From an uncultured Ignavibacteriales bacterium (lineage in GTDB: Bacteria; Bacteroidota; Ignavibacteria; Ignavibacteriales; Melioribacteraceae), in contig CAMZLW010000019.1 of NCBI GenBank assembly GCA_947311785.1, positions 1-47,315 of the forward strand: DNA of 47,315 nt, read 5' to 3'. Below, piece after piece: positions 10,054 to 19,249 of the stretch. The notes below the pieces were generated by a model. That model searched no databases. It was not told the origin of the DNA and worked only from the letters and a program-made list of their open reading frames with translations. Position numbers and translations under genes: made by a program. Numbering within the stretch: the stretch's first letter is position 1; the number at the start of each line of letters is the position of its first letter.

Positions 10054-12675
10054 ATGAAAAAATACATTTTCTTATTTCTTTCATTCTTAAATTTTTTGAT
10101 TACTGGTACGCTTTATTCATTTAACGGAATAAATGTTTCCGTAATTAATCAACGACATAACTTTTATAGAAACGAAAATATTACTCTAACAGCAAAAATT
10201 GTTAACACATCAAGTTCTAAAATAGATAATATAAATATTACAATTTCAATTCACCCAACTAATCCCGATATAACAAAATTAGCCGATTATTCAGGTTATA
10301 AATATTCGCAAGAAACATTGACTCTCTTACCTGAACTGGTAAAAACCATATCCTTAAAAAAAGATGAATTTAAATTAGTTGATTATAAACTAAAATGTTC
10401 CTTATTAAAAGAAGGGGCATATTATTTGGAAGTTACTGCTGTTTCGCAAAAAAAGACTATTGAACACAAATATAATTTATACATAAGTCAACCTCCAAAC
10501 AACCAAAGATTTCCTGTCTTTTTGTGGGGTAACAATGCACATCTGATGGATTGGGCAATAAATCATGGTTTTAACGAAGTTCAGATTGGAGATATTGAAT
10601 GGCCACTCAATAAATCCGATTCTACTGTTTCCATATACAATAGAATTTTTGAAGATGCAATCAGAAAAAAAGTAAATGTTGGAATGTATTTCTGGACGTT
10701 CAATCCGAAACGTTATAAAGGACATCCCGAGGTTAACGCCACACACAGAAAGAGTATGGGCAAACAAAGTATTGATGGTATGTGGACGGAAGAAATATGC
10801 CTGAGAGAACCTTATGTAATGGAATACAGTAAAAACATAACTCAATCGGCAATGAATTTATTTAAAAAATATCCTTCCCTTAATGATGTGTTAATAAATT
10901 CCGAATATATCGCTATTCCTTGTTTTTCCGATAATTGTACAAACTTGATGAAAAAAGAAACATGTTTGGATTTATACAAGTACGATGTAAATCCGTTAAA
11001 TCCACCTAAAACAGAAGCGGATGTTAAAGAACTTGGTTTACCTGCCAATTTTGTAAAAACACTTCCGGTAAATGGAATTATTGAGGATGATAATCCTTTC
11101 TACAAATATTATATGTGGTGGTGGAAAAAAGGTCTTGGTGATGTACCGCTTAACCGGAGCATTGCAAAAATAATAAAAGAAAACAAACCCGATGTAATGA
11201 CGTGGAACGATCCGTTACGGTTAGCACCTGTTTACGGACGTAAAGAAAGTTTGGAAGGAATCAGCACTTGGATCTATACTCATCCCGATCCCAAATATAT
11301 GGGGTATATAGAGTTAATGCTTACTGCGGCAAAGCCGGAAAACAAAAAAATAATTCCAAGTGTTACATTGTGGGAGTATGAAAATTGGTTGGCACCAACC
11401 GATAGCGGTACGGTTATAATTCCCGTTGATGTTTTCAAAGAAAATAATTGGTTAGCTCTTTCATATAGACCGGATGCACTTCTTAATTATATTCCCGGAA
11501 CATTTTTACCCACAATTGATATAGACTCGTTTCACAGGGATAATAAAACTTTTGAAGCCATGACTTGGATGTCGGAAAATATTTATAAACCTTATGGTCC
11601 GTTTATTCTAAAAATGAAACGTACTCAACACAAAGCTGCAATGTTAGTTTCAGCCGCTTCTTTTTTATATTCGGAAGTTAACCGCGGTGAATTTCCGAAT
11701 AAATCAATTTTTCCGTTCTATTCATTGTTGATGATGGCTCATATACCAACCGAAATAATTTACGATGAAACCATTACAAAATACGGTTTGGAGCAATATG
11801 ATATTTTGTTTTTACATCAAACCGAAACATTAACACGTTCGGTTTATGAAAAAATTAAAGCATTTGAAAAAAGGGGAGGAATTGTTGTAGCGGATAATTA
11901 TTTACGTGCGGATTTACATGTAGATTATAAAATTGATTTTAATTTAAACCATCGTAAAAAGCAATTAGCCGATTTGATATTGCAAGGCAAAGGTGTTACT
12001 GCCGATGAAGATAAAATACTGATGACGAAGTATAGTAACGCACTCAGAGATAATTTGGATTCAAAAGTTAACAAGTATATCGATTCAAAATCTTCGGAAG
12101 TTATTTTTAATATTTTGAAAAACGGACCTGTCAAATATATTTTTATGGTTAATGATAAGCGTACTTACGACGACCGGTTTGGAAAGTGGAAAACTATGCA
12201 CACAAAAGGAGTACCGCAAACTGTTGAAGCGGAAATAAATTACACAAGTAATATTCCGCCAACCCTTTATGATGTTAGGAACCATAACATAATTCCAACA
12301 AAAAATATAAATGGGAAACTAAAATTTTCTCAAAAGCTTAAAGCTGCCGATGCGGCTATTATTGCAGTTTATCCAGATCCGATATCAAACATAAGAATTG
12401 AATTATCAGAATCAACAAAAAGAGGCAAAACAACATCTATTAATATTTCTGTTTTTGATAGTAAAGGTAAAAGCTATGGCACTCAGCCTTTGTACATTCG
12501 TGTTACAGCTGTGGGTGATATGGCAACGCCTTATACCGATTACTATGCTACCAATAACGGAAACCTCAAATTAGATATTCTTCCCGCCTTAAATCAACCT
12601 AAAGGAACTTGGAGAGTTGAAGTAACGGATTTAACTTCAGGAATTTCAACTTATAAAAATTTCAAAGTGCATTAA
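10054..12675 (+). CDS. Large secreted glycoside-hydrolase-like protein of unassigned family
   Basis: This 873-residue exported protein has an N-terminal signal peptide (about residues 1-22, K-K then a long hydrophobic core) and a GAGG ribosome site. Residues about 25-145 look like a beta-sandwich of the CARDB/Ig type (alternating N/T/I strands). Residues about 150-520 look like a TIM-barrel hydrolase: F-L-W-G-N-N near 157, M-Y-F-W-T-F-N-P near 217, an I-N-S-E segment near 283 and T-W-N-D-P near 389 are candidate active-site strands. Residues about 525-640 resemble the flavodoxin-like trimerisation domain of GH42-type beta-galactosidases. The C-terminal 90 residues look like another beta domain. 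I cannot assign a GH family. With the neighbouring secreted hydrolase it probably starts breakdown of an external glycan. Family and catalytic residues are inference. Confidence 0.6.
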   Translation: MKKYIFLFLSFLNFLITGTLYSFNGINVSVINQRHNFYRNENITLTAKIVNTSSSKIDNINITISIHPTNPDITKLADYSGYKYSQETLTLLPELVKTISLKKDEFKLVDYKLKCSLLKEGAYYLEVTAVSQKKTIEHKYNLYISQPPNNQRFPVFLWGNNAHLMDWAINHGFNEVQIGDIEWPLNKSDSTVSIYNRIFEDAIRKKVNVGMYFWTFNPKRYKGHPEVNATHRKSMGKQSIDGMWTEEICLREPYVMEYSKNITQSAMNLFKKYPSLNDVLINSEYIAIPCFSDNCTNLMKKETCLDLYKYDVNPLNPPKTEADVKELGLPANFVKTLPVNGIIEDDNPFYKYYMWWWKKGLGDVPLNRSIAKIIKENKPDVMTWNDPLRLAPVYGRKESLEGISTWIYTHPDPKYMGYIELMLTAAKPENKKIIPSVTLWEYENWLAPTDSGTVIIPVDVFKENNWLALSYRPDALLNYIPGTFLPTIDIDSFHRDNKTFEAMTWMSENIYKPYGPFILKMKRTQHKAAMLVSAASFLYSEVNRGEFPNKSIFPFYSLLMMAHIPTEIIYDETITKYGLEQYDILFLHQTETLTRSVYEKIKAFEKRGGIVVADNYLRADLHVDYKIDFNLNHRKKQLADLILQGKGVTADEDKILMTKYSNALRDNLDSKVNKYIDSKSSEVIFNILKNGPVKYIFMVNDKRTYDDRFGKWKTMHTKGVPQTVEAEINYTSNIPPTLYDVRNHNIIPTKNINGKLKFSQKLKAADAAIIAVYPDPISNIRIELSESTKRGKTTSINISVFDSKGKSYGTQPLYIRVTAVGDMATPYTDYYATNNGNLKLDILPALNQPKGTWRVEVTDLTSGISTYKNFKVH

Positions 12676-12677
12676 TC

Positions 12678-12697
12678 GTTTTATTAAACTTTTTTTT
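12678..12697 (+). terminator. Weak hairpin plus T8 tract after the glycoside-hydrolase-like gene
   Basis: GTTT and AAAC flank a 4-base loop and are followed by eight T. The stem is very short and AT-rich, so efficiency would be low. It may only attenuate readthrough into the DeoR block. Confidence 0.25.
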
Positions 12698-12744
12698 ACA
12701 CAAATAAATCACTCTTGTAGAAATATTTCTTTCTATTGATGTTG

Positions 12745-12780
12745 TTGTTTTTTACAGCAATTTGTATATTGCAAATAAAA
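12745..12780 (+). promoter_or_regulatory. Candidate promoter/operator before the DeoR-type regulator
   Basis: The 149-bp gap before the regulator is strongly AT-rich and contains an inverted repeat, GCAAT at 12757-12761 and ATTGC at 12768-12772. The repeat overlaps a TATATTG that could serve as a -10/-7 element, with TTGTT about 20 bases upstream. DeoR-family regulators usually control their own operon, so this is the best operator candidate in the window. It rests on sequence pattern alone. Confidence 0.3.
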
Positions 12781-12824
12781 AAAAATAAAAACAAACAAAA
12801 ACAAACCCTTGTGAAGGCAAAACG

Positions 12825-13583
12825 ATGTTGAATGCAGAGCGAAGAGAAGCTATTAAGCAAAGAATTGCTATTGAAGAAAAAGTACTTATAAGCGATTTAT
12901 GCAATGAGTTTAATACCTCTCCTGTAACAATACGCAAAGATTTTGATGCTTTAGAGTCTGAAAAAATTCTTGTACGGGTTCATGGTGGAGCAATGCTAAA
13001 CAAAACCCACGAAGCCGAGTTATCAATAAGTGAAAAAGAAAAACTCAACTTAAAGGCGAAAGAAAGAATTGCAAAATTTGCAGAAAGTTTAATTAAGGAT
13101 GGAGAGGTTATTATTCTCGATTCTGGTTTTACGGCTATTCATATTGCCAGAAGGTTGAAGTTCAGAAAAGGATTGAAAATTATTACCAATGGGTTAAATG
13201 TTGCCAACGAAATTGTGGGAAGTGATAATGAACTTATTTTAACCGGAGGAGTTTTTAATCTTTATACCTTTGGTTTGTCGGGCGGATTTGCCGAAAACGT
13301 TATTAACCATACGGTTGCAGATAAACTATTCCTAGGTGTTGACGGAGTTGATTTTGATAAAGGACTTACAGCAATAAATTATGAAGAGGCCAAATTAAAT
13401 CAAGTAATGATAAAATCGGCATCGGAAACAATTTTGATAGCAGATTCATCCAAGTTTGGTAAAAAAACAATTGGCTATATTGGAAAATTAAAAGATGTGA
13501 GCATGGTAATTACCGATAAAAATATAAATTCAAAACATCTTGAAAAACTAAAAAAATTAAAAATTAATTATAAAATAATATAA
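12825..13583 (+). CDS. DeoR/GlpR-family transcriptional regulator
   Basis: This is a cytosolic repressor of the DeoR family, which usually senses a phosphorylated sugar. The N-terminal helix-turn-helix covers about residues 3-58: R-R-E-A-I near 6-10, a recognition region around S-P-V-T-I-R-K-D, and the ending V-R-V-H-G-G-A. The DeoRC sensor domain covers about 75-235, with the family features D-S-G-F-T near 100, T-N-G near 122 and D-S-S-K-F-G-K near 208. At 252 residues it is standard. It opens the second catabolic block after a 149-bp gap and has a GAAGG ribosome site. KDG, KDPG or an upstream sugar phosphate is a likely effector, by analogy with the family. Confidence 0.92.
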   Translation: MLNAERREAIKQRIAIEEKVLISDLCNEFNTSPVTIRKDFDALESEKILVRVHGGAMLNKTHEAELSISEKEKLNLKAKERIAKFAESLIKDGEVIILDSGFTAIHIARRLKFRKGLKIITNGLNVANEIVGSDNELILTGGVFNLYTFGLSGGFAENVINHTVADKLFLGVDGVDFDKGLTAINYEEAKLNQVMIKSASETILIADSSKFGKKTIGYIGKLKDVSMVITDKNINSKHLEKLKKLKINYKII

Positions 13584-13601
13584 ACAATAGACGGATTATT
13601 T

Positions 13602-14864
13602 ATGAAAATTAAAAACCCTTTGGATGTTACTGTTGTTGGTGGAGGTATGATAACCGAACTGCAGATAATGCCTTCAGTTTACTATTTACAAAGAATAGGA
13701 GCAATTAAACAAATTAATGTTTGTGCATTAAATACAGCTCCGTTAAAAGTAATTTCAGAAAGTGCAAGATTAAAAGAAGCCTTTCCTGGACAATCTTTTA
13801 ATGCATATCCTGATTATAAAACCGAATCTCAGGAGGCAATGTTCCCTGATTTGTATAAGCAAGTGATTGATAAAATGGAAGACCGTAATATTGTATTTGT
13901 TGCACTTCCAGATCAACTTCATTATGGTGCTATAATGTATGCTCTTAACCATAATCAGCATGTTGTAACGGTAAAACCTTTAACATTAAGTTATAAAGAA
14001 GCTTTGGAAATTGAAAAACTAGCTTTCTCCAAAGGATTATTTGTCGGAACGGAATATCATAAACGTTTTGACGATAGAGTTGGTATGGCAAGACTAAAAT
14101 ACAGAGACGGAGATTTCGGAGAATTCAGATTAGGTTATGCAACACTTATTGAACCCTGGTATTATCGCGATTCTAATTTCCAAAATTGGTGTACGGTTGA
14201 GAATTCCGATATGTTTACATACATCGGATGCCATTATGTTGACCAAGTAAATATGATTACCGGTTTGCTTCCCACCGAAGTTTCGGTTTATGGAGTTAGA
14301 GATAAATATCCGAATGGGAAAGAAGGATTTTTGTGGACAAACGCAAATGTAATTTGGGAAAATGGTGCCAGCCTTGCTCTGTTAAACGGAATGGGATATC
14401 CGAATGTTGCCGCCGGTGGAAATTCACAAGGTATTTGGTTGTTTACTCAAGGCGAGAAAGATGGTGGTTTAATGTTCCACGATGACCAATATCGAGGCGT
14501 TAAACATTCATATATTACAAAAGGAAATCATCAGGGAGATTCGTACTACAACGAACCAAGTCCCGATTATCTGAAACTATTGGAACGAGGAGGCGAGGGG
14601 TTAACTCCTGTAGGATACGGATATAGAAGCATTGAAGGTCTCATTAACTCTATACATCGTGTTGAAGAAGTAGGCGATAGTTTGGAAGAAAGAAAAAGCA
14701 TTATCAAAAAAATAGATGATGAAGGAATTGTTGCAACGCCAGCAAATAGTTCGTTTAACGAACTTGTTATTGAAGCGGGAAGAATGTCAATACTTAATGA
14801 CGGACGTCCTGTAGTTATAGAATATGGAGATAACCCTACGGTAAAATTCAAAGAGTTTAAATAA
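13602..14864 (+). CDS. Gfo/Idh/MocA family oxidoreductase (second of three, long form)
   Basis: This is a cytosolic NAD(P)-dependent sugar oxidoreductase. The Rossmann nucleotide loop is V-V-G-G-G-M-I near residues 11-17, and the family EKP motif appears as V-K-P at 124-126, which keeps the catalytic lysine. A G-C-H-Y-V-D-Q segment near 211-217 supplies the conserved D and H region of the C-terminal domain. At 420 residues it is longer than the 340-350 typical of the family and of its two paralogues here, with extra length around 60-95 and in the C-terminal half. It follows the regulator by 18 bp. Substrate unknown. It is probably the first oxidation step of this block. Confidence 0.85.
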   Translation: MKIKNPLDVTVVGGGMITELQIMPSVYYLQRIGAIKQINVCALNTAPLKVISESARLKEAFPGQSFNAYPDYKTESQEAMFPDLYKQVIDKMEDRNIVFVALPDQLHYGAIMYALNHNQHVVTVKPLTLSYKEALEIEKLAFSKGLFVGTEYHKRFDDRVGMARLKYRDGDFGEFRLGYATLIEPWYYRDSNFQNWCTVENSDMFTYIGCHYVDQVNMITGLLPTEVSVYGVRDKYPNGKEGFLWTNANVIWENGASLALLNGMGYPNVAAGGNSQGIWLFTQGEKDGGLMFHDDQYRGVKHSYITKGNHQGDSYYNEPSPDYLKLLERGGEGLTPVGYGYRSIEGLINSIHRVEEVGDSLEERKSIIKKIDDEGIVATPANSSFNELVIEAGRMSILNDGRPVVIEYGDNPTVKFKEFK

Positions 14865-14880
14865 AAAAAGGAAATAAAAA

Positions 14881-16242
14881 ATGTCATTATATAGTCGCAC
14901 ACCGGTAGATGTACCAAAAGTAGATACAAAGTATAGAAAAATTCAAACAGCATTGCCCGTTCCTGAATCATTAGAAATTATTGAAAAATTAGAAAAGTAT
15001 GAGCCCGAGTCAATGTCTGGTCAACCACCAATAATTTGGGATAAAGCGGAAGGCTTTCATGTTTACGACAAGTGGGGAAACAAATGGTTGGATTGGTCTA
15101 GCGGAGTTCTGATTACCAACATTGGTCATTCGCATCCAAAAATAATAGAAGCATTGCAAAAAGAGATAGATTCAAAGCTACTGACAAGCTATGTTTTTTA
15201 TCATGAAAAACGAGCCGAGCTTGTTGACTTATTACAGCAAGATGCTCCGCAAGGATTGGATAAAGTATTTTTACTTTCAACCGGTTCGGAAGCAACCGAA
15301 AACTGTATTAAGTTGGCACGAACCTATGGAATAAGCAAAGGCGGAAAAGAGAAAAATATAATTGTAAGTTTTAACAATGCATTTCACGGAAGAACCTTAG
15401 GTGCACAGCTTGCCGGCGGTATTCCAGCACTTAAAGAATGGATTGTAAATCTCGATCCCGGATTTGTAAATGTTCCTTTTCCTGATGGATATTTTCAAGA
15501 GGATACAAGTTTTGATGTTTTCTTAAACTCGCTAAAAGAACAAGGGATAGAGCCTAAAAATGTAGCCGGAGTAATAAGCGAAAGTTATCAAGGTGCCGGA
15601 CCGTTTTTTATGCCGAAAGAATACGCAAAAAAATTAGAAGCCTTTTGTCGTCAAAATGATACCTTGTTAATAATGGATGAAGTTCAAGCAGGCTTCGGTC
15701 GTTCGGGTAAATGGTTTACTTTTGAACATTACGATATCAAGCCCGATTTGATTGCTTGCGGTAAAGGTATATCTTCATCCTTACCAATTTCGGCAGTTAT
15801 TGGCAGAAGTGATGTAATGAATATGTATCCTCCTGGAAGTATGACATCTACACACTCGGCAAGTCCGTTACCTGTTGTAGCTGCAATAGAAAATCTAAAA
15901 GTATTAAAAGATGAAAAGATGACCGAAAATTCTTTTGAACTTGGAAAATTTTTGAAAGAAAGATTACTAGAGATACAGAAAAAACATCCTGACAAAATTG
16001 CTTATTTAACAAGCAAAGGATTGGTTGCCGGAATGCAAATTGTTAATGCCGATACAAAAGAAGGGGATAAAGAAAAAGCTTACGAAATTAATGAAAAATG
16101 TTTCCAAAAAGGACTTTTAATGTTTGCTCCTGTTGGCATTGGCGGAAGATGTATTAAAATTGCACCTCCTTTAATGATAACAAAAGAAGCACTGGAAGAT
16201 GGATTAAATGTTCTCGAAGAAGTTTGTGATGAGGTGTTGTAA
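14881..16242 (+). CDS. Class III PLP-dependent aminotransferase
   Basis: This is a fold-type I, class III aminotransferase similar to 4-aminobutyrate, ornithine and 2,2-dialkylglycine-type enzymes. The PLP Schiff-base lysine is K295 in A-C-G-K-G-I-S-S, the pyridine-nitrogen Asp is D266 in I-M-D-E-V-Q-A-G-F-G-R, and S-T-G-S-E-A at 133-138 binds the cofactor phosphate. At 453 residues it is full length. AAGGA lies before the ATG, and the next gene begins 3 bp after its stop, so it is part of an operon. In a locus ending in KDG kinase and KDPG aldolase it could remove the amino group from an amino-sugar-derived intermediate, which would be unusual for the family. The substrate is an inference. 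Confidence 0.9.
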   Translation: MSLYSRTPVDVPKVDTKYRKIQTALPVPESLEIIEKLEKYEPESMSGQPPIIWDKAEGFHVYDKWGNKWLDWSSGVLITNIGHSHPKIIEALQKEIDSKLLTSYVFYHEKRAELVDLLQQDAPQGLDKVFLLSTGSEATENCIKLARTYGISKGGKEKNIIVSFNNAFHGRTLGAQLAGGIPALKEWIVNLDPGFVNVPFPDGYFQEDTSFDVFLNSLKEQGIEPKNVAGVISESYQGAGPFFMPKEYAKKLEAFCRQNDTLLIMDEVQAGFGRSGKWFTFEHYDIKPDLIACGKGISSSLPISAVIGRSDVMNMYPPGSMTSTHSASPLPVVAAIENLKVLKDEKMTENSFELGKFLKERLLEIQKKHPDKIAYLTSKGLVAGMQIVNADTKEGDKEKAYEINEKCFQKGLLMFAPVGIGGRCIKIAPPLMITKEALEDGLNVLEEVCDEVL

Positions 16243-16245
16243 AAT

Positions 16246-17251
16246 ATGAAAAATAAAATATTGGTATTAGCTACAAGTTTTTTGGATGACTTAATAAGTC
16301 ATCCAAAGGACGAAGGCAAAGCCAAACAAATGCTCTCCGATTTAGGAAAAAAATTTAGTAACGAAATTGAAATTGAATACCGTTGTGATAGAAATCCCGA
16401 AGAGCCGTTAACACCGTTAGAATTGGAAAATGTTGTTGCCGTTATTGCCGATTTGGAAATTTATGATAGAGAACTTCTTTCAAAAATTGGCAAAAATGCA
16501 GGTGGAACTTTAGAGCTTATTGCTTGATACGGCATCGGATATGTATCGGTTGATTTGGGCGGCAACCGAATTTGGCGTAATGGTAACTAACGCACCCGGC
16601 TGTAATGCACTGCCTACCGCAGAATGGACACAAGCAACAATAATGGATATTGCCGGGCGCAGAATTAATCATTATTATACCGCAAGTAACGGAAAACCTA
16701 AAGAAGGTCCTTCACGTTTGGATGTTTCCAATAAAACACTTGGTATTATTGGAACCGGAACAATAGGAAAAAATGTAGCAAAATTAATGAGCGGTTACAA
16801 TGTAAAAATTCTTGCATACGATTTATATCCTGATAACAACTGGGCTGAAGCAAACAACGCCACTTATGTTACACTTGATGAACTTTATACACAAAGCGAC
16901 ATAATTACAATTCATGCCGCAGCAAGTGAGCAACTTATTGGAGAACGTGAACTCTCCTTGATGAAAGAAACAACAGTTCTTGTAAATTGTGCACGCGGTA
17001 TTCTCACCGATAGCAGAGCAATTTACAATGCTGTTAAAGCTGGTAAAATATGGGGCTTCGGACTTGATGAAATATGGTTGGAAGAAGATTTACCTTTGGA
17101 TGAAAATATTAACATAATCGTAAGTTCGCATGTAGGCTCGGATACCGATTCCGGAAAAATAGGAATGCAAATAATGTCAACCGAAGCGGTTGTTGATTTT
17201 GTAAACGGAAAAATTCCGGCTTTTGTTGTAAACAAAGATGTGTTAAAATAA
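16246..17251 (+). pseudogene. D-2-hydroxyacid dehydrogenase broken by a TGA and a frameshift
   Basis: Two reading frames encode one protein of the D-isomer-specific 2-hydroxyacid dehydrogenase family (NAD-dependent; 2-keto acid/2-hydroxy acid). The first runs to TGA at 16525-16527, exactly where the family has Arg in L-I-A-R-Y-G. Past that TGA the same frame still reads Y-G-I-G-Y-V-S-V-D-L, and then homology moves to the +1 frame at GGG (16557-16559), continuing A-A-T-E-F-G-V. Removing one G restores V-D-L-A-A-T-E-F. Downstream, the Rossmann loop G-T-G-T-I-G, the Arg of N-C-A-R-G, the acidic residue after L-D-E-I-W and the His of S-S-H-V-G are all intact. Repaired length is about 335 residues, typical for the family. 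Either the gene is recently inactivated or the assembly has errors here. Confidence 0.85.
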
Positions 17252-17288
17252 TCATGGGAAATATGAATCTAAAAATGGAGAAATAAAA

Positions 17289-18434
17289 TTGGAAAAAGTG
17301 GTAAAATATACAGAGATAAAATCAGCGGAAAGCTGTAAGTACGATGGAATGTCTTTGGGGGAAGTTATGCTGCGCATTGATCCTTATGATGTTCCGACAG
17401 CGCGTGCAAGACAGTTGCGTGTATCACAAGGCGGAGGCGAAACAAATGTATCTTGCGGATTATCTTATACATTCGGTTTGCGAAGTACAGTATTAACAGC
17501 CTTGGTTGATGATAATATTGGTTTGAACATTCGCAACCAAATGCGAGAAGTAGGTGTGGATACTTCAAATATTATTTGGTTTAACACAAATAATGACGGT
17601 ACGGCACACAGCACTGACCAAAAGGGCGGCTTAACAAACGGAATAAATTTTACCTACAATGGCAAAGGAATAATCCCATCGGATACTGTTTATTATCGTG
17701 CCCATTCCGCAATTCGTGAAATTAAAAAAAATGATTTTAATTGGGATAAACTTTTTTTTAAGGATGGCGTAAGGGCTTTTAATACAGGGGGCATCTTCAC
17801 ATTACTTTCCAATAGCACAGTAGAAGTTGCAATGGAAGCAGTTCAAAAAGCAAATGCTAACGGAGTGTTTGTTGCTGCCGATTTGAATTACAGAGCAAAG
17901 GTTCAGCCCAACAAAGAAATTGCACGTTCAATAAATAAAAAAATTGCTCCTTATCTTGGCTTTCTTGTAGGAAACGATTCCGATTTAAGCGATGCTTTAG
18001 GATACGAAACCGAAACAAAAAAAGGTGCTACTTTTGAAGAATGGCTTGAAGCATATAAAGTTACGGTAAAAAAACTATCCCAAGATTTTCCAAATCTTTC
18101 TTTGATTGGAACTCAATGGCGTGGTGCTGTTAATGCCGATTTAATTCATTGGGGTGCTGTACTTTACGATGCAATAAACGATAAATTTTGTGTTGCTCCA
18201 TTGCGTGAAAATATTCCTATTGCCGATAGAACCGGTGGTGGCGATTCGTTTACATCAGGTGTTTTAGCTGCATTGATGTATGGAAAAGATTTACAAACTG
18301 CTGTTGAGTGGGGTGCGGCACACGGTATTTTGGTACAAGAAACTCCAGGCGATTTTACAATGGTTACAGTTAAAGATATTGAACGAGAAGCAAAACGTGC
18401 CAAATCGGGTGGCGGTGTAAAAGCTATTCGCTAA
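17289..18434 (+). CDS. kdgK: PfkB-family carbohydrate kinase, probable 2-keto-3-deoxygluconate kinase
   Basis: This is a ribokinase-fold sugar kinase that probably phosphorylates 2-keto-3-deoxygluconate to KDPG. It has G-E-V-M-L-R near residues 23-28, the G-G-G-E-T-N substrate/first-signature region near 48-53, and the C-terminal PfkB signature D-R-T-G-G-G-D-S-F at 313-321 with catalytic base D319. The start is TTG, supported by GGAG eight bases upstream. The first in-frame ATG is 20 codons later and would lie inside the conserved N-terminus. At 381 residues it is somewhat longer than average. The adjacent KDPG aldolase strongly supports the KDG assignment over other PfkB substrates. Confidence 0.82.
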   Translation: MEKVVKYTEIKSAESCKYDGMSLGEVMLRIDPYDVPTARARQLRVSQGGGETNVSCGLSYTFGLRSTVLTALVDDNIGLNIRNQMREVGVDTSNIIWFNTNNDGTAHSTDQKGGLTNGINFTYNGKGIIPSDTVYYRAHSAIREIKKNDFNWDKLFFKDGVRAFNTGGIFTLLSNSTVEVAMEAVQKANANGVFVAADLNYRAKVQPNKEIARSINKKIAPYLGFLVGNDSDLSDALGYETETKKGATFEEWLEAYKVTVKKLSQDFPNLSLIGTQWRGAVNADLIHWGAVLYDAINDKFCVAPLRENIPIADRTGGGDSFTSGVLAALMYGKDLQTAVEWGAAHGILVQETPGDFTMVTVKDIEREAKRAKSGGGVKAIR

Positions 18435-18506
18435 AATATTTTTATGGTAATTTTTGGAAAATTATAAAAACTAAAATAGAATATACATTTAATTGGGAAA
18501 TTAAAA

Positions 18507-19244
18507 ATGAGTTATGCTTACAGTAGAAAAAAAGTAAAAAATGCAATGCTTAAAAGTGGCGTTGTAGTTGTAATAAATAAAAAACATGTTCAAAAGCCAG
18601 AAGACCTTATTACTACTATGGTTGAGGTTTATAAAGCAGGGTATGTTGCCGAAACAACTTTTCGCATTGAACCTGCAATATTAAAAGAAGGAATGGCAGA
18701 GTTGGTTAAATTGCGTGAAGAGTCTCCTGAAGATAATCCATTCATTCTGGGATGTGGAAGTATTATCAATCCCTCCGAGTTAGAACAAGCTATTGAAATG
18801 GGTTTTGAAATGATTGTTGCCCCCGGCAATGTTATGGGCGGACACGCAGAAGGGAAAAAGTTTATAAAAATAACTCAAGAAAAAGAAATTTTTTCTGCTC
18901 CGGCAATTATGACACCTACGGAATTTAATTACTATATGGAACGCCCCGACGGATTGGAGCCTGATGCAATAAAAATATTTCCTGCAGGTGTACTTGGTGC
19001 TTCTGGTATTGCTGGCTTGTTAGCTCCGTTTGTTCGCGAAAGGCATAACGGAAAAATTATTATGCCAACCGGCGGAGTTAATTTTGAAACAGGACCAGGA
19101 TATAAAAAAGCTATTGCAGGAGCTGGGTACACACCAATACTTGGAATGTCATCTCCATTAGCGTTGGTAGAGAAATATAATAAACCAGGTGATATTGAAA
19201 CTATACAAAAATCACTAAAACAATTTGCCGAAAAATTTGTATAG
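18507..19244 (+). CDS. eda: KDPG/KHG-type aldolase (2-keto-3-deoxy-6-phosphogluconate aldolase)
   Basis: This class I aldolase cleaves KDPG to pyruvate and glyceraldehyde-3-phosphate. The Schiff-base lysine is K156 in D-A-I-K-I-F-P-A and the catalytic glutamate is E49 in A-E-T-T-F-R. A-P-A-I-M-T-P-T-E near 131-139 and M-P-T-G-G-V near 186-191 form the rest of the pocket. At 245 residues it is about 30 longer than E. coli Eda, with extra sequence at the N-terminus and around 140-155. Similar long forms occur in uronate and hexonate clusters. It is 72 bp after the kinase and 5 bp before the SDR gene. It marks the exit of the pathway into central metabolism. Confidence 0.88.
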   Translation: MSYAYSRKKVKNAMLKSGVVVVINKKHVQKPEDLITTMVEVYKAGYVAETTFRIEPAILKEGMAELVKLREESPEDNPFILGCGSIINPSELEQAIEMGFEMIVAPGNVMGGHAEGKKFIKITQEKEIFSAPAIMTPTEFNYYMERPDGLEPDAIKIFPAGVLGASGIAGLLAPFVRERHNGKIIMPTGGVNFETGPGYKKAIAGAGYTPILGMSSPLALVEKYNKPGDIETIQKSLKQFAEKFV

Positions 19245-19249
19245 AGAAA

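Noticed and set aside
16525-16550. TGA as selenocysteine, since a small GATAC/GTATC stem follows it
   Set aside because: The family has Arg at this position, no selenoprotein is known in it, the stem is only 5 bp, and a separate frameshift 30 bases on would still break the gene.
16520-17251. A separate gene starting at TTG after the TGA in the dehydrogenase
   Set aside because: The first 14 residues from that TTG do not fit the family, whereas the other frame across the same bases does. It is the second half of one broken gene.
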